Below, piece after piece: positions 32,775 to 38,725 of a stretch of 38,725 bases of DNA. This DNA is from Actinomycetes bacterium (GTDB lineage: Bacteria; Actinomycetota; Acidimicrobiia; Acidimicrobiales; JABEUL01). Location: contig JAJYDO010000020.1 in the NCBI GenBank assembly GCA_021777355.1, positions 1-38,725 on the forward strand, in the 5' to 3' direction. The notes beneath the pieces were generated by a model, which saw only the letters and a list, made by a program, of their open reading frames with translations, was not told where the DNA came from and did no database searches. A program made the position numbers and the translations under genes. Positions within the stretch are counted from its first letter, which is position 1. Every line of letters starts with the position of its first letter.

Positions 32775-35700
32775 ATGATGACGAAAAAGTCGCCAAGATC
32801 GCGGGCCAAATTGGATCAAAGAAGACTTAACCGACGAAGCAAGATTCACAAGTTTTTTATGGCCACTCTGGCCTTAACTTCTGTACTTTCTTTCGGATTT
32901 GGATTAAGCACTTCGAAAGCATTTGCGACCGGGGTTACAACTTATTTGACCCATACTTTTGAAAACCGCACTTCAACTGGACAGCTCGCACTCCCTAACG
33001 TGATTGGTTCTACAAATGTTGCCTGTCTAACTGCCGGCACAAATACTTCACAGACTCCGATTCCAGGATGCAACCTAACAAATCCGGATCCTCAAGGTTC
33101 AGGAGCACTTCGCTTGACTGAAGCTACAACTAATGAAGCAGGCGGAGTCACAATGACATCGGCATTCCCAACAGTATCGGGCATAGACGTCAAATTCGAC
33201 ACATACCAATACGGTGGAACCGGAGCAGATGGAATCTCATTGGCCTTTTCAGTTGGAAACCCCTCTGATCCGGTGCCTCCTACTTCGACTGGACCTGCGG
33301 GTGGCCACTTAGGATACGCGGGTGGAACTGCCGCACCCTCTGGCAATGGTCTACCCGACGGATACTTGGGGATTGGAGCTGACAACTATGGAAACTTCAC
33401 TAACTCCACTTTTGATGGTTCCGGATGCACGGATCCCGCTTGGCTCACAAATGTCAACCCCCTGGGTTCGAGAAATCCGATAAACCTCACTTTGCGGGGC
33501 CCGGGAAATGTGCAAGCAGGATACTGTTTAATTGACTCCACCCTTAACACTTCAAATAAAGGGTTAAGTGGAACATTCAACCCGGCCACTCTTCCACCTC
33601 CAAGATCAAACGCTCTCGTTCCCGTTGAGTTTGCAATGAATCCCTCCGGATCAAGCGTCACTACTGCTTCTGGACTTGTGGTACCTGCGAATTCTATGTT
33701 AACTGCGGTGACTGGCATCGGTGGCACCCAGCAAATTTTAACAGACCCGATTCCAACCACTTTAAATGGAGGAATTCCCTCCGGATTGTATCCGGCCGGC
33801 TGGACTAACCCGACTACCGGCCTTCCATACCTCCTTTTTGCCGGTTTTTATGCTTCTACGGGTGGATCAACCGATATTCATGAAGTTAATAATCTGGTGA
33901 TAACAAGCTTGAGTGGAAATCCTCCGGTGCTTTCCCTTGGAGCAAGCGATGATAGAGGCGGATCACTTCAACTTGGCGGCCAAGTAAAGTACTCTCTTGT
34001 GGCCGGGGCATCGGCAACAGGTACAAATGAGACCCAACCGATAAATGTAAATTACACTCTGCCTACTGGAATTACGGCAACATCGGTTTCTGGATCCGGG
34101 TGGTCGTGTTCGATCTCGGGCCAGCTAGTAACTTGTACGTCTACAACCATTTCTGGAACCAATCCGTTAGCGGCAGGCACAAATTTGCCAACTATTACTG
34201 TCGCTGCAACAGTTTCACCTACAGGCTCAACAACCCCGAATGCACTTACATCAAGCGGAGTTGCTTCTTCAACCGACGCGCTTTCCGCTTACGCTTCGGA
34301 TCCGGGATCTGCCGGACCCGCACTTTCTTTGACTATGAGCGATAATCAAAATGGCTCGCCCGTTCAAGGCGGGTCAATAACTTATACGGCCAAAACAAGT
34401 ACATTATCGACAAATGGTCCGGAAACTCAACCTGTAACCGATAGTTTCCTCATGCCATCGGGAGTAACGGCAACATCTGTTTCTGGAACCGGATGGTCGT
34501 GTTCAATTTCGGGCCAAATAGTAACATGCATTTCGACCAATGTTTCCAGTGTCAACCCTTTAAGTCCAGGATCTTCTCTGGCTCAGATTTCTATTGTTGC
34601 CTCAGTATCGTCCAGTGCGTCGACTTCTGCCAACGCACTTACTGTGGATGCAACTACATCGTCATCTGATGCAATATCAGGAAGTACTACTGATCCCGGA
34701 ACAGCGATAGCTTCAGTTGTGCCGAGTGGATTATCTTTATCACCGAGTCAAGGTCCTGCCGCCGGTGGAGCGACTACCATTATCTCTGGAACCGGACTAG
34801 CAGGCGCCAGTTCGGTCACATTTGGAACTTACACATTAAGTCCTTGCGCATCGGGCTCAACCTCACAGTGTTTTATAGTTAACTCAAATGGAACACTCAC
34901 AATTTACACGCCGCCGGGAACTTCGGGGACCTCGGTTTCGGTGTCGGCAACTACGACCAGTGGAACAGGGTCGGCTGGGCTTTACCTCTATGTATCAGTA
35001 CCTGTACTTAGTCTTACTGCTACTGATTCAGCTAACGGGAATTTTTATCAGTCATCGCAAGTCTATTATTACGTGACGGCAGCTGCGACCAACTCAGGGG
35101 CTGCAGAGACGAAGACCATGACAATGACCTACACGGTTGCGAACCGTGTAACCGAGCTTGCGGCGGGTGGCAGCGGGTGGAGCTGCTCAGTGGCCTCTCC
35201 AACTGTGACTTGTACGACAACCAGTGTTTCAAGCGGGAATCCCCTCAGCCCAGGTCAGTCTCTTCCAGTAATTCGAATAAGTGCAAGTATTGGAAAATTA
35301 GCGTCACTTACCCCCGGCGCTATGACTTCAAATGGATCTGTTTCCTCGAGTGATGCGGCTACGGCAAATGCTACCGATCCGGGCACTGCTTTTGCCTCAG
35401 TAGTTCCCGGAGCAATTACACTTAATCCAACACAAGGCCCTGCTAAAGGTGGGAATCCCGTAATTATTTCGGGCTCTAATTTAGCCGCAGCCAATACCCT
35501 TACCGTGAACGGAACTTCCGTTGCCCTCTGCGCCCCTTACGCGGTCATTAGCTGCTGGCACCCCAACAGCAATGGCACGATTACTCTTTACATGATTGCA
35601 GGCACGGCGGGCGCAACGGTTCCGGTTGTGGTAACTAACCCTGCAGGTTCTACTCCCGCTGGAAACTACACATACTATGCAACTGCACCAGCATTAACGC

Positions 35701-38612
35701 AGTATGTTACTGATAATCAAAATGGTCTTTTAACTTTGGGTGGTTCTGTCACATATTCTCTAGTTACTAGAGATGCTTCGACGGCCGGGATTGAGGCCCT
35801 TCCGGTTACAGTTACATTTACTTATCCGGCGGGCATTACGCCAGCATCGGCATCTGGAGCTGGCTGGACGTGTAGTTCACTTTCTCCGACTGTCATCTGT
35901 ACTACGAATAATGTTTCAACAAGTAATCCCCTTAATCCCGGTGCTTCTCTATCGCCTATCACAGTAGTTGCTTCGATTTCACCTACGGCATCTACATCGC
36001 CAGGAGCGCTCAATTCGACAGCCGCTCCTACATCTAGTGACACAACTACAACACCAACGGCATCCGATCCTGGAACCGCGTCTTCACCACCTACGCCGAG
36101 TGGACTTAGCCTCTCGCCAACTTCAGGTCCTGCCTCTGGCGGAAGGCTTACGGTGATTTCCGGATCCAATTTATCCGGCACAACATCTGTGACATTTGGA
36201 ACTTATACTCTTTCTGCTTGCAACGTCGGAAGCACTTCTCAGTGTTTCAGCGTCAATTCAGATGGATCACTCGATGTCTATACTCCTCCTGGAACTGCTG
36301 GAAACACCGTCCCTGTTAGCGCCACCAACGTGACCGGAACAGCAGCGGCTGGAAACTACACCTACTACACAAATCCTGTACTTACAATTGGAGCCACTGA
36401 CAATCAGAGCGGATCTCTCCCACTTGGAGGTTACGTTACATATTCCGTGACATCCGGATCGCTAAATAGCGGCGGAGCTGAATCTCAGCCTGTGACAGTT
36501 ACATACACCCTTCCCACAGGTGTAACACCCCAAAGTGCCGACGGGACCGGATGGTCATGTGCCATTTCTAGCCAAGTAGTTACGTGTACATCGACGAAGA
36601 TAAGCTCTTCTGCACCATTGGCAGCCGGATCTTCACTTCAAGTTATTTCAATAGAGGCAGCGGTATCGCTTAGTGCTTCTACATCGCCTGGTGCACTATC
36701 GTCGAGTGGCTCAATTGCCTCGAGTGATGCAACTTCAGCCTTTATTGTCGATTCCGGCACCGGAGTCAGTGCCCCGGCTCCAAGCGGGCTCTCGCTTGCA
36801 CCAAACTCCGGTCCTGCATCAGGAGGTGACTCCACCATAATCTCCGGAACGGGTCTAAAAGGAACGACTTCAGTTACTTTTGGCACCTATACCCTCAATG
36901 TATGTGCCATTGGCTCTACAAGCCAGTGTTTTGTGATAAATGCAAATGGAACTCTAACAGTGTATGCACCTCCTGGAACTGCCGGAAATGTTGTGGCGGT
37001 TTCCGTAACCACTCCTGGTGGAACGGGATCGGCAGGAAACTATACATATACTGCCAACCCAATCCTTAGTCTCAGTGCAACCGATAACCAAAATGGCTCG
37101 CTTCCCCTCGGCGGGTTTGTAACTTACACTTTGAGCGCGGGTGCTACCAATGCCGGTGGGGCTGATCCAAATCAACTTAACCTTACTTATACCTTGCCTT
37201 CTGGCGTCACTCCAACCGGTGCTTCCGGTACTGGGTGGTCATGCACCATTGTAGGACAGGATGTAATATGTAATTCCACTGGAGTAACCGGGAGCAATCC
37301 TCTTCTTCCCGGAACTACTCTATCTGCAATTCACATTGCCGCATCAATATCAAGCGGGGCATCGATAGTTGCAAATGCGTTAACTTCAAATGGCAGCGTC
37401 ACCTCGACAAGCGCCACAAGTGCATCGGCCAATGACCCGGGTACAGGCATCAGTAGTTCGATTCCGAGCGGGCTCTATCTCTCGCCTACTTCGGGTCCTT
37501 CTATTGGTGGAACAGAAACAGTCATTCATGGAACTGGGCTTTCGGGTGCCACTTCAATTCTGTTTGGAACTAACACGCTGCTTCCGTGCGCCCTTGGATC
37601 AACTACTTCTTGCTTTGTGATTAATGGCGATGGAACAATTACTGTATATACGCCTCCGGGGACCTCTGGCAATAGCGTGGCAGTAACAGTTACTACTCCG
37701 TCAGGAACAGGCAATGCAGGCAACTTTTTATACACTGGCAATTCAGTTGCTTATGTTTCTAATGCGGCTTACCACTTGGTATACCCGGTGAATCTAAATA
37801 CGAGCACCGCTATGGCTCCAACTCAAGGAATGAGCGAACCAAATGGCATTGCGGTATCGCCTGACTCGAGCACAATATATGTAACAAATGCAACCGGCAA
37901 TGATGTCAGTGCCATCTCTACTGCAACCGGGGCAATTACTACAACATATACGGTTGGCACAGATCCAAAAGGGATAGCTATTACCCCTAACGGCAAGACA
38001 CTTGTTGTCCCGAACTGGCTTTCAGCCTCTGTGACACTAATTAATACTCAAACTTCGACTACTACGACTGTTTCAGTGCCAGGCAGGCCTAGAAATGCCG
38101 TTATTTCTAGTGACGGAAATACCGCATACATTGTAGTTGACCAAGCCGGCACTAATGGATACATTGTCCCGCTTAATTTGACTACTCTTACTCTTGGCAC
38201 CTCGGTGACCGTGGGTCTTGGGCCGTTGAGTGCTGTAATTTCTCCGAATGGGAACACTGCTTATGTAACCAACATGGTTGCAAGTTCTATATCCGTAGTC
38301 AACCTGGCATCGTCGACTGTGACAGCAACTCTTAGTGTGCCATCAGAGCCCGATCAGATTGTGCTGGCCAAGAATGGCTCGTCTGCATTTGTAGTTTGTG
38401 GTGGAGCTAATGAAGTGGTTCCACTTGATTTGAGTGCCACACCACCAATAATAGGTACCGTAGTTTCAGGATTCTACGAGCCCGATGGCATTGCAATTGA
38501 TAACTCGACAGGGATGAGTTACGTAGCCAACTTTAACTCTATTTACACGGGTTCACTGTCATCGTTTAACACTCAAACTGGAGTGTTGGGCACAAACTGG
38601 GTTACAAGGTAA
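32775..38612 (+). CDS. Large secreted mosaic protein: lectin-like, DUF11-like and IPT/TIG repeats, YVTN propeller
   Basis: A 1945-residue S/T/G-rich secreted protein. A long basic N-terminus and hydrophobic core give a signal peptide ending near AFA (residue 51). Residues about 55-380 resemble an L-type lectin (GIDVKFDTYQYGGTGADGI, LPDGYLGIGADNYGNF). Six DUF11-like units of about 130 residues follow, starting near 384, 516, 743, 970, 1200 and 1427; each has a paired-cysteine motif such as GTGWSCSISGQIVTC. Five IPT/TIG units (near 649, 878, 1106, 1335, 1562) alternate with them, each with two cysteines. Residues 1656-1945 form a beta-propeller with YVTN-type repeats (about six). No LPxTG motif or C-terminal membrane span is seen. 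The two adjacent ATGs leave the start uncertain by one codon. Adhesion or glycan binding is inferred. Confidence 0.85.
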   Translation: MMTKKSPRSRAKLDQRRLNRRSKIHKFFMATLALTSVLSFGFGLSTSKAFATGVTTYLTHTFENRTSTGQLALPNVIGSTNVACLTAGTNTSQTPIPGCNLTNPDPQGSGALRLTEATTNEAGGVTMTSAFPTVSGIDVKFDTYQYGGTGADGISLAFSVGNPSDPVPPTSTGPAGGHLGYAGGTAAPSGNGLPDGYLGIGADNYGNFTNSTFDGSGCTDPAWLTNVNPLGSRNPINLTLRGPGNVQAGYCLIDSTLNTSNKGLSGTFNPATLPPPRSNALVPVEFAMNPSGSSVTTASGLVVPANSMLTAVTGIGGTQQILTDPIPTTLNGGIPSGLYPAGWTNPTTGLPYLLFAGFYASTGGSTDIHEVNNLVITSLSGNPPVLSLGASDDRGGSLQLGGQVKYSLVAGASATGTNETQPINVNYTLPTGITATSVSGSGWSCSISGQLVTCTSTTISGTNPLAAGTNLPTITVAATVSPTGSTTPNALTSSGVASSTDALSAYASDPGSAGPALSLTMSDNQNGSPVQGGSITYTAKTSTLSTNGPETQPVTDSFLMPSGVTATSVSGTGWSCSISGQIVTCISTNVSSVNPLSPGSSLAQISIVASVSSSASTSANALTVDATTSSSDAISGSTTDPGTAIASVVPSGLSLSPSQGPAAGGATTIISGTGLAGASSVTFGTYTLSPCASGSTSQCFIVNSNGTLTIYTPPGTSGTSVSVSATTTSGTGSAGLYLYVSVPVLSLTATDSANGNFYQSSQVYYYVTAAATNSGAAETKTMTMTYTVANRVTELAAGGSGWSCSVASPTVTCTTTSVSSGNPLSPGQSLPVIRISASIGKLASLTPGAMTSNGSVSSSDAATANATDPGTAFASVVPGAITLNPTQGPAKGGNPVIISGSNLAAANTLTVNGTSVALCAPYAVISCWHPNSNGTITLYMIAGTAGATVPVVVTNPAGSTPAGNYTYYATAPALTQYVTDNQNGLLTLGGSVTYSLVTRDASTAGIEALPVTVTFTYPAGITPASASGAGWTCSSLSPTVICTTNNVSTSNPLNPGASLSPITVVASISPTASTSPGALNSTAAPTSSDTTTTPTASDPGTASSPPTPSGLSLSPTSGPASGGRLTVISGSNLSGTTSVTFGTYTLSACNVGSTSQCFSVNSDGSLDVYTPPGTAGNTVPVSATNVTGTAAAGNYTYYTNPVLTIGATDNQSGSLPLGGYVTYSVTSGSLNSGGAESQPVTVTYTLPTGVTPQSADGTGWSCAISSQVVTCTSTKISSSAPLAAGSSLQVISIEAAVSLSASTSPGALSSSGSIASSDATSAFIVDSGTGVSAPAPSGLSLAPNSGPASGGDSTIISGTGLKGTTSVTFGTYTLNVCAIGSTSQCFVINANGTLTVYAPPGTAGNVVAVSVTTPGGTGSAGNYTYTANPILSLSATDNQNGSLPLGGFVTYTLSAGATNAGGADPNQLNLTYTLPSGVTPTGASGTGWSCTIVGQDVICNSTGVTGSNPLLPGTTLSAIHIAASISSGASIVANALTSNGSVTSTSATSASANDPGTGISSSIPSGLYLSPTSGPSIGGTETVIHGTGLSGATSILFGTNTLLPCALGSTTSCFVINGDGTITVYTPPGTSGNSVAVTVTTPSGTGNAGNFLYTGNSVAYVSNAAYHLVYPVNLNTSTAMAPTQGMSEPNGIAVSPDSSTIYVTNATGNDVSAISTATGAITTTYTVGTDPKGIAITPNGKTLVVPNWLSASVTLINTQTSTTTTVSVPGRPRNAVISSDGNTAYIVVDQAGTNGYIVPLNLTTLTLGTSVTVGLGPLSAVISPNGNTAYVTNMVASSISVVNLASSTVTATLSVPSEPDQIVLAKNGSSAFVVCGGANEVVPLDLSATPPIIGTVVSGFYEPDGIAIDNSTGMSYVANFNSIYTGSLSSFNTQTGVLGTNWVTR

Positions 38613-38725
38613 CCATTCACCACCCCTGTTTTCATCTTTGTAACTCATAATCGTATTTACTTCATTTCTCCAGGTTTTCCTGTGGCAATTTGGCTATAGA
38701 TGACCTGCTTGGAAAATAGTTTTCA
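38613..38725. other. Right edge, no gene or terminator recognised
   Basis: The last 113 bp after the large secreted protein gene contain no recognisable hairpin with a T-run and no start of another gene that I can support. Confidence 0.35.

Noticed and set aside
33924-37737. Repeats in the large secreted protein considered as a CRISPR or nucleotide tandem array
   Set aside because: The units are repeated at protein level only, with diverged codons and a roughly 680-bp period, so they are protein domain repeats.

Overview
The window looks like a stretch of chromosome from a moderately AT-rich actinobacterium. The gene order hisD-hisC-hisB-hisH-hisA-hisF...hisI-trpE is the actinobacterial his/trp arrangement. 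An AftD-type GT-C enzyme, a GT87 polytopic glycosyltransferase and a stand-alone polyprenol-phosphate mannose synthase also fit Actinobacteria. The low GC content and the large secreted lectin/IPT/YVTN protein make an acidophilic or environmental member of Acidimicrobiia my best guess, but the sequence alone does not prove it.

Layout. Positions 1-3.5 kb hold polyprenol-phosphate mannose synthase, an AI-2E/PerM family membrane protein, a UPF0104 (flippase-like) membrane protein and a small zinc-ribbon protein. Positions 3.7-9.4 kb hold a 1443-residue AftD-like arabinofuranosyltransferase that overlaps an HHxxxDG acyltransferase by 17 bp. Positions 9.6-11.2 kb encode a UbiB/ABC1 kinase-like protein. 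Positions 11.2-15.4 kb look accessory: an unrecognised 41-codon ORF, a VapBC toxin-antitoxin pair, a GT87 glycosyltransferase, and an AAA/DUF234 ATPase with a decayed second copy of its 3' end just upstream. Positions 15.3-16.0 kb carry a secreted 172-residue protein with a clear terminator and a leader containing three tandem inverted repeats.

From 29.5 kb back to 16.0 kb is a long, tightly packed minus-strand run: tyrS, a lipoprotein-like gene, flavin reductase, ruvX, mltG, GNAT acetyltransferase, hisD, hisC, hisB, hisH, hisA, hisF, then (after an oppositely oriented lipoprotein gene) a GroES-like gene, hisI, trpE and ygfZ. Many junctions overlap by 1-13 bp or are separated by fewer than 12 bp, and several starts are GTG or TTG, which suggests translational coupling. 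Positions 29.6-32.6 kb (plus strand) encode an FAD-dependent monooxygenase-like protein and an acyl-CoA ligase. Positions 32.8-38.6 kb encode a 1945-residue secreted mosaic protein.

Functionally the left third is envelope-oriented. Ppm-type synthase makes lipid-linked mannose, which GT-C enzymes (AftD-like, GT87) use as a class, with a UPF0104 membrane protein and a possible acyl-decorating enzyme alongside. The centre is amino-acid biosynthesis (His, Trp) mixed with housekeeping functions (TyrRS, RuvX, MltG). No tRNA, rRNA, CRISPR array or intact insertion sequence was seen. No obviously new defence or metabolic system stands out. The most unusual items are the lectin/DUF11-like/IPT/propeller mosaic protein, the ATPase remnant, the triple inverted-repeat leader, a near-perfect palindrome upstream of the AftD-like gene, and the lipoprotein gene embedded antisense in the his operon.
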